This document shows, piece after piece, positions 17,108 to 24,659 of a DNA stretch of 64,000 bases. The stretch is from Lawsonibacter asaccharolyticus (GTDB lineage: Bacteria; Bacillota; Clostridia; Oscillospirales; Oscillospiraceae). A program made the translations under genes and the position numbers. Location of the stretch: the NCBI GenBank assembly GCA_003112755.1, contig BFBT01000001.1, forward strand, positions 2,480,001 to 2,544,000, read 5' to 3'. Position 1 is the stretch's first letter; every line of letters starts with the position of its first letter. Under the pieces are notes generated by a model. The model was not told where the DNA came from. It was given only the letters and a program-made list of their open reading frames with translations, and made no database searches.

Positions 17108-17251
17108 TGCTCCCCGGGGCCCCATCGAAGATGGGGCGGCGCCTTTGCGCCGCAGTTTCTCCGCCGCGATGCGGCGGAGAAACCCGGAGGGCGGATCTAC
17201 TCCGTCCGAGGATAAAGATATGGGTTCCCAATGGGGCCAGCCCCATTGGGA
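17108..17251. other. 144-bp hairpin-rich insert between the repeats
   Basis: Contains at least four hairpins: CCCATC/GATGGG, GGCGGCGC/GCGCCGC, a perfect 12-bp stem at 17157-17182 and an 11-bp stem at 17227-17250. No gene is seen. It separates the two copies of the HIT gene end. Confidence 0.8.
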
Positions 17252-17338
17252 GGAGCAGGCGGGGCAGAGTGTAAAGCATCTGCATTTCCATGTACTGTCC
17301 GGCCGGGATATGACCTGGCCTCCGGGCTGAGAGGAGCC
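17252..17338 (+). repeat. direct repeat, copy 2 (displaced HIT gene end)
   Basis: Encodes the same HIT C-terminus in frame (SVKHLHFHVLSGR) but has no start of its own and is almost certainly not translated. A strong terminator follows at 17356. Confidence 0.9.
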
Positions 17339-17355
17339 CCGAGACGGATCTTTGT

Positions 17356-17399
17356 AAAAAGGGCCTGGGCGGCTGTGCACAGCCGCCCAGGCCCTTTTT
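17356..17399 (+). terminator. terminator after the HIT duplication
   Basis: A perfect 22-bp stem (AAAAAGGGCCTGGGCGGC then TGTG) with T run. Its position suggests that copy 2 is the original HIT 3' end. Confidence 0.93.
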
Positions 17400-17420
17400 A
17401 GAATATCCTACAGAGAACAG

Positions 17421-17449
17421 TTGCAAAAGGGAGGCGTTTCCTTTATGAT
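17421..17449 (+). promoter_or_regulatory. CBS gene promoter
   Basis: TTGCAA, 17 bases, TATGAT, about 90 bases before the gene. Confidence 0.7.
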
Positions 17450-17539
17450 AGAAGGAAAGAGGCCGCAGGCCGAGATGCGGAGAACGGCTGGGGAGATTTC
17501 TCAGACTGGGTATCGATACGAAACTGCAAGGAGACCAAT

Positions 17540-17968
17540 ATGAATATCATCAAGATCATGACTCCCAAGGCTCTGACCGTGTTTTTACATACAGGGGACA
17601 CGGTGCGTCAGGGACTGGAGCTGCTGCGGCAGCATGGATACACCGCCATCCCGGTGCTGAATGACCAGGGAGAATACCTGGGCAGCATCACAGAGGGGGA
17701 CTTCCTGCGTCATATTTTGGCCGTGGGTACCACCGACAGGAAGGCTCACGAGAAGTACCGTATCGGGGGCCTTCTCCGCCCGGACTTCTGCCCGCCGCTG
17801 GGTATCCGGGCCACTCCGGATCAGGTGGCCCAGGCGCTTCTGCGGCAGAACTTCATCCCCATCGTGGACGACCGGAACTGCTTCTGCGGGATCGTTACCC
17901 GGCGCTCCTTCATGGCCTTCCTGGTGAAGCGGACAGATCTGGAGGAGCTGGAGGCATCCCCGGTGTAA
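17540..17968 (+). CDS. CBS-domain-pair protein
   Basis: 142 residues forming one Bateman pair with no attached catalytic domain. The first CBS motif carries TVRQGLELLRQHGYTAIPVLNDQGEYLGSIT (~20-55), the second begins at about 92 with QVAQALLRQNFIPIVDD. Such stand-alone pairs usually bind adenine nucleotides or c-di-AMP and act on a partner. No partner gene is next door: its only neighbours are the HIT gene and rpmB. AAGGAGAC precedes the ATG, and a terminator follows directly. Confidence 0.88.
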   Translation: MNIIKIMTPKALTVFLHTGDTVRQGLELLRQHGYTAIPVLNDQGEYLGSITEGDFLRHILAVGTTDRKAHEKYRIGGLLRPDFCPPLGIRATPDQVAQALLRQNFIPIVDDRNCFCGIVTRRSFMAFLVKRTDLEELEASPV

Positions 17969-17972
17969 AGAG

Positions 17973-18004
17973 AAAACCTCTGTACCGTGTGGTACAGAGG
18001 TTTT
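17973..18004. terminator. terminator between the CBS gene and rpmB
   Basis: Perfect 14-bp stem AAAACCTCTGTACC and complement with a GTGT loop and a T run. It serves the CBS gene and could also serve rpmB, which converges on it. Confidence 0.93.
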
Positions 18005-18022
18005 TTGTCAGCCTTATTCCAA

Positions 18023-18211
18023 TCACACAGCGCGGGTGACCTTACCGGAACGGAGGCATCTGGTGCAGACGTACACGTGGGTAGGAGTGCCCTTCACGAT
18101 CGCCTTCACGCGCTTCACATTGGGCTTCCAGACACGGTTGGAACGGCGGTGGGAGTGGGAGACCTGGATGCCAAAGGTGACGCCCTTGTCGCAGAATTCG
18201 CATTTAGCCAT
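18023..18211 (-). CDS. rpmB: 50S ribosomal protein L28
   Basis: 62 residues. CEFCDKGVTFGIQVSHSHRRSNR and the later CTRC are the L28 signature with a Cys-x2-Cys pair on each side, the zinc-bound form. GAGGAGGT lies upstream of the ATG. Divergent from hprK, and driven by the promoter at 18262-18290. Confidence 0.97.
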   Translation of the reverse strand: MAKCEFCDKGVTFGIQVSHSHRRSNRVWKPNVKRVKAIVKGTPTHVYVCTRCLRSGKVTRAV

Positions 18212-18261
18212 GTTGCTTACCTCCTCGCTATGAGAGTACGCTTATAGAAGCATCGACTGAT

Positions 18262-18290
18262 ATAATACCAGATGTTGCGTGAAAATGCAA
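18262..18290 (-). promoter_or_regulatory. rpmB promoter
   Basis: On the minus strand TTGCAT, 17 bases, TATTAT. Confidence 0.75.
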
Positions 18291-18458
18291 GAGTTTTTTT
18301 CAAAAACTCCGCTTATTCTCAGGAGTGGAAGGGCAGGGGCGGCCTGTGGCCGGCCGCCCCTGGAAATTTTACGGGCACGCTCTGGCAGTTTTGACGAAAA
18401 AGGAGAGGGCAGCATCTCCTGCCTGTGTAAAATAGGACAAGAAAAAACAGCTGTTCTC

Positions 18459-18487
18459 TTGCGTGCCGGGTGGAAATGAGCTATACT
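18459..18487 (+). promoter_or_regulatory. hprK promoter
   Basis: TTGCGT, 17 bases, TATACT. The -10 lies downstream of the first in-frame ATG (18476 region), which excludes that start for hprK. Confidence 0.75.
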
Positions 18488-18523
18488 AATCCAGAACCAG
18501 AATATAGGAGAGGGGTGCACCCT

Positions 18524-19477
18524 GTGACAGAGACCCAAAACAGCGTCCGTCTGGGCGAGATCATCAAGGAATTCCACCTGGAGCTCCTCCACGAGGGAGA
18601 GGACTACCAGAATATCCCGCTGCGGACCCTGGACGTAAACCGCCCCGGACTTCCGCTGTCCGGCTTTTTTGAGCATTTTGACACCAAGCGCCTGCTGGTG
18701 ATGGGACTGACAGAGACTACCTATGTCAGCGGCATGAGTGAAGAGCGGCGCCGGGAGAGCTTTGACCGACTGCTCTCCTACCCGGTGCCTGCCCTGATCT
18801 ATACCCGGGGCATCGACCCGTTCCCAGAGTGTATGGAGATGGCCCAGAAATACGGGCGCACCGTGCTGCGCACCCAGGAGCAGACCTCGGCTTTTATGAG
18901 CTCTCTCATCGGCAGTCTCTACAACCATCTGGCTCCCCGGATCACCCGGTCAGGCGTGATGATGGAGATCTACGGCGAGGGGGTGCTCTTCCAGGGAGAG
19001 TCCGGCGTGGGCAAGAGCGAGGTAGCCATCGAGCTGATCAAGCGCGGCCACCGCATCATCGCGGACGATGCGGTGGAGATCAAGGAGACCAACCATGGCA
19101 CCCTGGTGGCTTCCGCCCCGGAGCTGATCCGCCACTACATGGAGCTGCGGGGCATCGGGGTCATCGATGTACGCCGCCTGTTCGGCATGGGGGCCATCAA
19201 GATGAATCAGGAGATCGATATGGTCATCAAGCTGGAGCCCTGGGATGACACCGCAGTCTATGACCGCCTGGGCCTGGAGAACACCTACACCGAGATCCTG
19301 GGGGTGCAGCTGCCCGCCCTGACCATCCCGGTGAAGCCGGGCCGGAACCTGGCCAGCATCGTGGAGGTGGCGGCCATGAACAACCGCAACCGCAAGATGG
19401 GCCACAACGCGGCGCTGGAGCTGACCAGAAGAATGGATCAACATTTTGCCCGGAAGATGGGTGTGGGAGATGAATGA
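18524..19477 (+). CDS. hprK: HPr kinase/phosphorylase
   Basis: 317 residues from the GTG at 18524, which has GAGAGGGG upstream; an in-frame GTG at 18515 is too close to it. The bifunctional enzyme phosphorylates HPr at Ser46 and removes the phosphate, controlling carbon catabolite repression. Walker A is GESGVGKSE near residue 160, and LRGIGVIDVRRLFG is the HprK signature. Its stop overlaps the region of the next gene's start, so hprK and the ROK kinase form one transcript that links carbon control with sugar phosphorylation. Confidence 0.95.
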   Translation: MTETQNSVRLGEIIKEFHLELLHEGEDYQNIPLRTLDVNRPGLPLSGFFEHFDTKRLLVMGLTETTYVSGMSEERRRESFDRLLSYPVPALIYTRGIDPFPECMEMAQKYGRTVLRTQEQTSAFMSSLIGSLYNHLAPRITRSGVMMEIYGEGVLFQGESGVGKSEVAIELIKRGHRIIADDAVEIKETNHGTLVASAPELIRHYMELRGIGVIDVRRLFGMGAIKMNQEIDMVIKLEPWDDTAVYDRLGLENTYTEILGVQLPALTIPVKPGRNLASIVEVAAMNNRNRKMGHNAALELTRRMDQHFARKMGVGDE

Positions 19478-19478
19478 G

Positions 19479-20426
19479 ATGTATATCGGGCTTGACATCG
19501 GCGGCACCAACATGGTGGCCGGACTGACTAATGGAGCGGGAAAGATCATCAACAAGGTGAGCCGTCCGGTGAACAAGGCGTGGGACCCGGCAGAGCTGTG
19601 CCGCCAGTCCGCCCAGCTGGCCCAGCAGGCGGCGGAGGTGGGGGGCTTCGCCGCAGATCAGATCAAGGCAGTGGGCCTGGGCCTGCCCGGTCTGGTGGAC
19701 AACAAGACGGGCTATGTGATCCAGACTCCCAACATGCCCTTTGACAACACTCCCATCCGGGAGATGTTCCAGGCGGAGTGGGACGTGCCCGTCTATCTGG
19801 GCAACGACGCCAACTGCGCCGCTATCGGTGAGTACTGGGCCGGCGCGGCCAAGGACTGCGACCCCGCAGTGGTGGTCACCCTGGGCACCGGCATCGGAGG
19901 CGGCCTGGTGGTGGGCGGCAAGCTGTACACCGGCTTCGCCCAGTCCGGGCTGGAGGTGGGCCACATGATCATCCGGCCCAACGGCGTGCTGTGCGGCTGC
20001 GGGAACCGGGGATGCTGGGAGCAGTACGGCTCCGCTACTGCCCTGATCCGTATTGCCCAGGAGGCCATGGAGCGGGACCCGGGCAGCGTGATGTGGGAGC
20101 TGTGCCAGGGGGACCGCTTCCGCGTGGACGGGCGCATCCCTTTCCAGGCTGCCCGGCTGGGGGACCTGTCGGCAAAGAAGGTGCTTCACCGCTATCTCGA
20201 GGGGCTGTCCATCGGCCTGATCAACCTGGTGAACATCCTCCAGCCGGAGATCATCTGCCTGGGCGGCGGCATCAGCAACGCAGAGGACGACCTGTTGCTG
20301 GACCCCCTGCGGGGGCTGGTGCTGGCGGGCTGCTTTGACAAGTCCAAGCCGCCGCGCCTGGAGAGAGCCTCCCTGGGCAACGACGCCGGAGTGGTAGGGG
20401 CTGCCATGCTGTACAAGATGCTGTAA
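19479..20426 (+). CDS. ROK family glucokinase
   Basis: 315 residues. An ATP-binding LDIGGTNMVAGL start, then GNDANCAAIGEYWAG, and LGTGIGGGLVVGGKL are the ROK blocks. The zinc motif CGCGNRGCWEQ is intact at about 178-188. Likely phosphorylates glucose; ROK members also act as N-acetylmannosamine kinases or repressors, but there is no DNA-binding domain here. Two ATGs are in frame, at 19470 and 19479; GGGAG at 19465-19469 gives the better spacing for 19479. Cotranscribed with hprK. Confidence 0.88.
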   Translation: MYIGLDIGGTNMVAGLTNGAGKIINKVSRPVNKAWDPAELCRQSAQLAQQAAEVGGFAADQIKAVGLGLPGLVDNKTGYVIQTPNMPFDNTPIREMFQAEWDVPVYLGNDANCAAIGEYWAGAAKDCDPAVVVTLGTGIGGGLVVGGKLYTGFAQSGLEVGHMIIRPNGVLCGCGNRGCWEQYGSATALIRIAQEAMERDPGSVMWELCQGDRFRVDGRIPFQAARLGDLSAKKVLHRYLEGLSIGLINLVNILQPEIICLGGGISNAEDDLLLDPLRGLVLAGCFDKSKPPRLERASLGNDAGVVGAAMLYKML

Positions 20427-20471
20427 GGGCCCGGCTCCCGGCCGGGAGAGCAGCGGTGGAACAAGAACAGG

Positions 20472-20499
20472 GCGGCCTCCGCAGATGCGGAGGCCGCCT
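20472..20499 (+). terminator. hairpin after the ROK kinase gene
   Basis: A perfect 13-bp stem GGCGGCCTCCGCA and complement with a GA loop. There is no T run, so termination may be partial. Confidence 0.55.
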
Positions 20500-20651
20500 C
20501 GGCTTGTGGAAAAAGCTCTCCTGTGAGGAATTCCGCCACCCGCAGGCGACGGAATAAAAGTTTGATTTCGTCATTTCCAAGGGCGTGTACCTCGGGAATG
20601 ACAGTCTCTCCGCCCATTGCCTGGCTGGCAGGCTCCTGAGAACGTCCAGGT

Positions 20652-20864
20652 TCAGAGGACAAAATCCTCGTCCTTCAGCCTGGAGAAATCCGCCTTAGCC
20701 GGGCGGGGAGGGACCCGTTTCAATGGGTCGTACTTGAAGGATCGGCAGCTGGAACCGGCAGACATGACCCCCTTCCGGTCGCAGATCACCTGATCCTCGC
20801 TCAGGGCGCGCCCACGGGCGCAGTAGGTGCAGCGGGGTTCGATCTTTTTTTGAAACAGGCCCAT
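20652..20864 (-). CDS. small cysteine-rich conserved protein
   Basis: 70 residues from the ATG at 20864, with GGGAGGG upstream. Cys are spaced CTYC, then single Cys at about 30 and 40 (VICDRKG, SSCRSF), which could bind a metal. The tail has KYDPLKRVPPRPAKADF. I have a sense of similar small proteins in Oscillospiraceae but know no function. It is transcribed away from ylbJ and has its own minus-strand promoter in the 3' end of that gene (20895-20923). Confidence 0.7.
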   Translation of the reverse strand: MGLFQKKIEPRCTYCARGRALSEDQVICDRKGVMSAGSSCRSFKYDPLKRVPPRPAKADFSRLKDEDFVL

Positions 20865-20894
20865 GAAGGTCCCTCCCAATGCGTTGTTGGGACC

Positions 20895-20923
20895 ATTATA
20901 CTCTCTTTGGCCTGGGTTTTCCA
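20895..20923 (-). promoter_or_regulatory. promoter of the small Cys-rich gene
   Basis: On the minus strand TGGAAA, 17 bases and a perfect TATAAT, inside the ylbJ end, about 30 bases before the ATG. Confidence 0.6.
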
Positions 20924-22080
20924 CTGCTTTTTTTCACCATATAGACGGCCAGTGCCACAAAGAGCAGCCAGACGCCCCAGGCGGCCGCGGTGGAGATGGT
21001 TAGGGCACGCTGAAAGTCCAGGCTGGCGATGCCCTCCACCTGTTCCGCCAGGTAGGAGGAGACCGGCGCCTCCAGGGGGAAGCGGCGGACCAGCAGGGCA
21101 GTGAAAAGGGCGGAGAGGCCGCCATGGAGCAGCTTGCCGGTGAGGTAGGTCCGCAGGGACAGGCCGCTGTCTCCCAGAAAGGCCAGCACCTGGCAGTGGA
21201 CAGAGAGGCCGGCCCACCCCAGCATGAAGGCGGCCATGGACAGCCGGCCGGTCACTGTGCCCGCTCCGGTGAGGGAGGAGACCCCGGAGGAGAGCTCCAA
21301 CAGGCCGGTGATGAGCCGCTGGGCCCATGCCTGATCCAGCCCCAGGGGGGAGAGCAGAGCGGCCGCCCCGCCGGCCAGAGCGCCCATGACGCCGGAGAGA
21401 AAGAGCATCCGGATGACCACCGTGAAAAACAGCACGAAGGCACAGATATTCAGGGTGGAGGACAGGGCCCCGGTGATGGAGTGGGTGAAGGCCACGGGGA
21501 AGCTGGCTGCCTGGAACTGGGGGGCCGCATGGCGTCCCGGCCGGGGCCCCTCGCCGGGCCGGTAGAAGCGGAAGAGCAGGCCTACGCACAGGGAAGCGGC
21601 GATATGTGCCAGATAGAGGAGCAGCCCCGCACGGCTGCTAGCGAAGATCCCGGTGCCCACCACCCCCAGGATAAAGGCGGGACCTGAATTGTTGCAGAAG
21701 GCCAGCAGCCGTTCTGCCTCTGTTTTGGAGCACTGGCCGTTCTCGTATAGGGCGATGGCAGTGCGGGCCCCCACCGGGTAGCCCCCCACAAAGCCCAGGG
21801 CGAGGGCAGAGGAGCAGGCGCCCCCCACCCGGAACAGGGGGGCCATGACCCCCTCCAGCAGACGGCCCAGGTAGCGGCTCATCCCCAGCTCTACCACCAG
21901 GGAGGAGAGGACAAAGAAGGGAAAAAGGGAGGGGATGATCACATTGCCGCACAGGGCCAGCCCGTCCCGGGCGGCGGCCATGCTCTCCTGGGGCCAGCGC
22001 ATCAGGGCCAGAACAGCGCACAGCAGAGCCAGACCCAGCATCAGGTCCCGGTATTTTCTTCTGGAGAACAGACGGCCCAT
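20896..22080 (-). CDS. ylbJ: YlbJ-like sporulation integral membrane protein
   Basis: 394 residues from the ATG at 22080, which has GGGAGGTG upstream. About eight to ten membrane segments in the nucleoside-recognition (Gate) fold. The stretch IPSLFPFFVLSSLVV near residue 50, GFVGGYPVGARTAI and FCNNSGPAFILGVVG are the pattern of YlbJ, which is needed for spore cortex formation in B. subtilis. Family members outside that setting exist, so the exact role in this organism is inferred. Confidence 0.8.
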   Translation of the reverse strand: MGRLFSRRKYRDLMLGLALLCAVLALMRWPQESMAAARDGLALCGNVIIPSLFPFFVLSSLVVELGMSRYLGRLLEGVMAPLFRVGGACSSALALGFVGGYPVGARTAIALYENGQCSKTEAERLLAFCNNSGPAFILGVVGTGIFASSRAGLLLYLAHIAASLCVGLLFRFYRPGEGPRPGRHAAPQFQAASFPVAFTHSITGALSSTLNICAFVLFFTVVIRMLFLSGVMGALAGGAAALLSPLGLDQAWAQRLITGLLELSSGVSSLTGAGTVTGRLSMAAFMLGWAGLSVHCQVLAFLGDSGLSLRTYLTGKLLHGGLSALFTALLVRRFPLEAPVSSYLAEQVEGIASLDFQRALTISTAAAWGVWLLFVALAVYMVKKSSGKPRPKRV

Positions 22081-22186
22081 GGGGCTCACCTCCCGGCGCA
22101 GAGCGGGCCGCACGGAACGTGCGCGGTCCCTTATGGATCTATATGCGCGGGCAGAAAAAAGATGCCCTTTTTCTGAAACAGGAGAG

Positions 22187-22226
22187 AAAACTGCCCCGGC
22201 GCGGTCTCAGGACCGCGCCGGGGCAG
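22187..22226 (-). terminator. terminator of the secreted esterase gene
   Basis: A 16-bp stem of CTGCCCCGGCGCGGTC with a 4-base loop; on the minus strand it is followed by TTTTCTC. Confidence 0.9.
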
Positions 22227-22246
22227 TTCAGTTGGAAGAAGGGGCT

Positions 22247-24448
22247 TCAGCCCTTAGTGATGGTCACAGCGTCGTTGTTGGCAAAGGCGGAGGGGCTGTA
22301 ATAGCGGGTGCCGTCCTCGGCCAGGCGGTAGTGCTCCAGGAAGTCCCAGGCCAGCCGGAACTCCTCGGGGTAGCAGTTGTGCTCCCGGGCCAGGGTGCGG
22401 GTGAACTGGACCAGGGGGATGCTGTTGCTGTCCGCCCAGGTGTAGGTGTAGTAGCGGCCGCTCTCGTCATAGCTGGAGCAGGCGGCCAGGAAGCTGGCGT
22501 GGTCGTTGGGGGTAAAGGTCACATCCAGGCCGTTCATCTTCTGCGCGCCGGTGACCCAGTCATGGATGGAATTGTTATCACCGGAGAGCCAGGGAGCGGC
22601 CACCAAGCTGTCGATGTCGGCCTGACCGGCCAGCAGATAGCTGGGCATCATGCTGTCAGCGGTAAACTGGGTGTTGTTGAAGGAGGTGGAGGCCACAGCG
22701 GCGAAGTAGTAGGCCTCGCTGTTGTGGGTCAGGGTCTGGACCGTCCGGCTGCCCAAGGAATGGCCGGTGCCGTACACCCGGGTGAGGTCCATCTGGACAC
22801 CAGCCTGCTTGCTGACCACCTGGTCCAGCAGCAGCAGGGCGGAGCGGGTCATGTTGACGTTGTCCTCTTCATCGCCATAAATCAGGCTGGCGGCGCTGGA
22901 GTTGCAATACTCGCCCATGATGAGCAGGATGCAGCCCTCATCGTTGGCCACGGCCCAGTAGCCGGAGCAGTCCATAAAGGTAGAGGCGGCCTGAGTCATA
23001 CCGGGGAAGACCACTAGGACAGGAGCGCCCTCAGCACTGTTGTTTTTCACAGAGTCGGGGATGTAAATCAGAGACTCGCGGGGGTCCAGGACGCCGTTGC
23101 TGTCATAGTCGTTGAAAGCGGAGATGCAGGAGTACACTGTACCGCCCACCAAGCTACCGGGGACGGAGACCCGGGTGGACTCCAGGGCCCGCAGCTCCAC
23201 AGTGGCATCGTTGCCGTCATAGCCATCGAAGGTATAGGTGGCGATGGCCTTGCCGCTCTCCGCAGCAGTCCGGGCAGCCTTGGTGGCCTGATAGTAGTCC
23301 AGACGGTAGGCCAGGTTGTTGCTGTAAGCAAATTGATAGGTGTAGCGGGTGTAGGCGGCCAGGAAGTCCCGGATCTGGGCGGCGTTCAGGTCAGCGCCGT
23401 CCTCCACCCGGACCTGAGAGATGCCGTAGCGGGTATTGGGGTCCCATGTCTTGGCGTTCTGGTTGGCATAGCGGGTAGTCCAGGAGCTGGAGGAGATGCT
23501 TTGACGATACAGCCCATCCACTGTGGGGACAGCATAGGCGTCATTGACGTTCTTCCAGTAGCTGACGCTGGCATCCCCCTGGGGATAGCCGGCGAAGAGG
23601 GTGGGCACAGGGACATCCGCATTGGTCATGAACTTCGCGGAGGCGATGGCACCGTCGTTCTTCATGTCAGTCAGGGTGGCAGTGAAGTCCTCATCGCTAT
23701 AGCCGGGGTGATAGGTGCTCACGTTATAGCCGTTATAGGTGCGGGCAGCGGCCTGGTCCAGATAGCCGGAGCCCACGCTCTTGCCGCCGATGAAGGCCTG
23801 GCTGATGACGTACAGGGGGTTCTCGGCGGTCCAGGACTCCAGCACCGCGCAGCCCTCGCCGTAGCCTACATAGTAGTTGCAGGAGTGGCCGGTGAAGAAG
23901 GAACAGGTGGTGCCGTCGCTGAGGGTCACCTTGCCGGTCTGGACCACGCCGCCGGGGGCGGTCTCGCGGGTGCCGCCGGCGTCGTTGCCGATCACCTCGC
24001 CCAGGCAGGCCTCCAGATAGGCGGCCTCGCTGTCAGGGGTGCCCCAGCCGCCCTGGCCGGGCTCCAGGACAAAGAGGAGCTCGCCATAGGTGTCGGCCTG
24101 CTCCAGCCAGCCCTGCTCCTGAAGGAAGGCGTAGGGGTCCGCAATGCCGTCGGGCAGGGCTATGACGGTGATGTAGGCGCGGAGGGCGGCGTGCTGGCCC
24201 ACATAGAGCTTGAAGGAGCGGCCGGCGGCCTCGCCGTCCTGGAAGGTGTAGGTGTAATAGCCGATGACGGGGTGCTCATTGACTTCAGTGCGGTCGATGG
24301 GCAGGGAGCGGGTCTCGCCGCTCCTGCTGGTGTGGGAGAGCAGATACCGGTTGAGATCGGTGGGCGCGGCGGAGGCCGCGGAGGCGCCCACAGACAGGCC
24401 CAGGACCAGGGCCATTGCCAGAAGCAGGGACAAAGCTCGTTTGCGCAT
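22247..24448 (-). CDS. secreted PHB-depolymerase-like alpha/beta hydrolase
   Basis: 733 residues. A signal peptide with a hydrophobic run and an ASAASA cleavage region starts it. The C-terminal half (from ~470) is an alpha/beta hydrolase of the esterase D/PHB depolymerase type: VVFPGMTQAASTFMDC, then the nucleophile elbow GHSLGS near residue 585. The N-terminal ~450 residues have no domain that I recognise; they hold aromatic-rich segments and paired Cys. Single gene, Rho-independent terminator downstream. The natural substrate is unknown; polyester or an acylated glycan is possible. Confidence 0.72.
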   Translation of the reverse strand: MRKRALSLLLAMALVLGLSVGASAASAAPTDLNRYLLSHTSRSGETRSLPIDRTEVNEHPVIGYYTYTFQDGEAAGRSFKLYVGQHAALRAYITVIALPDGIADPYAFLQEQGWLEQADTYGELLFVLEPGQGGWGTPDSEAAYLEACLGEVIGNDAGGTRETAPGGVVQTGKVTLSDGTTCSFFTGHSCNYYVGYGEGCAVLESWTAENPLYVISQAFIGGKSVGSGYLDQAAARTYNGYNVSTYHPGYSDEDFTATLTDMKNDGAIASAKFMTNADVPVPTLFAGYPQGDASVSYWKNVNDAYAVPTVDGLYRQSISSSSWTTRYANQNAKTWDPNTRYGISQVRVEDGADLNAAQIRDFLAAYTRYTYQFAYSNNLAYRLDYYQATKAARTAAESGKAIATYTFDGYDGNDATVELRALESTRVSVPGSLVGGTVYSCISAFNDYDSNGVLDPRESLIYIPDSVKNNSAEGAPVLVVFPGMTQAASTFMDCSGYWAVANDEGCILLIMGEYCNSSAASLIYGDEEDNVNMTRSALLLLDQVVSKQAGVQMDLTRVYGTGHSLGSRTVQTLTHNSEAYYFAAVASTSFNNTQFTADSMMPSYLLAGQADIDSLVAAPWLSGDNNSIHDWVTGAQKMNGLDVTFTPNDHASFLAACSSYDESGRYYTYTWADSNSIPLVQFTRTLAREHNCYPEEFRLAWDFLEHYRLAEDGTRYYSPSAFANNDAVTITKG

Positions 24449-24659
24449 GATGATTTCCTCCTCATTCCCTCGTTTGTTGGTGTGTGCTGGGCGCGGGCAT
24501 CGCTGTCGGCGGGGTCTAAAGACAGCAATTAGACAAAATTTACAATTTTTCCTGCGCTTTCGTCTTTATTATAGCTGTTTTGACTGCCGCTTTCCAGTGA
24601 GAAATTTTGATAAATGGATGGGAAAAATGCATGGGATGGGATGAGAAAGGGGAAGGAGG

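Larger units (their letters stand above)
18212..18523. other. divergent rpmB-hprK intergenic region
   Basis: 312 bases holding the rpmB promoter (minus) and the hprK promoter (plus). Between them is a GC-rich palindrome around 18329-18362 (CAGGGGCGGCC/GGCCGCCCCTG) without a T run, of unknown role. Confidence 0.6.

Noticed and set aside
17145..17330. Small coding gene ending with a HIT C-terminus
   Set aside because: It is only the duplicated HIT gene end read into the hairpin-rich insert, without a ribosome-binding site; more likely a recombination scar.
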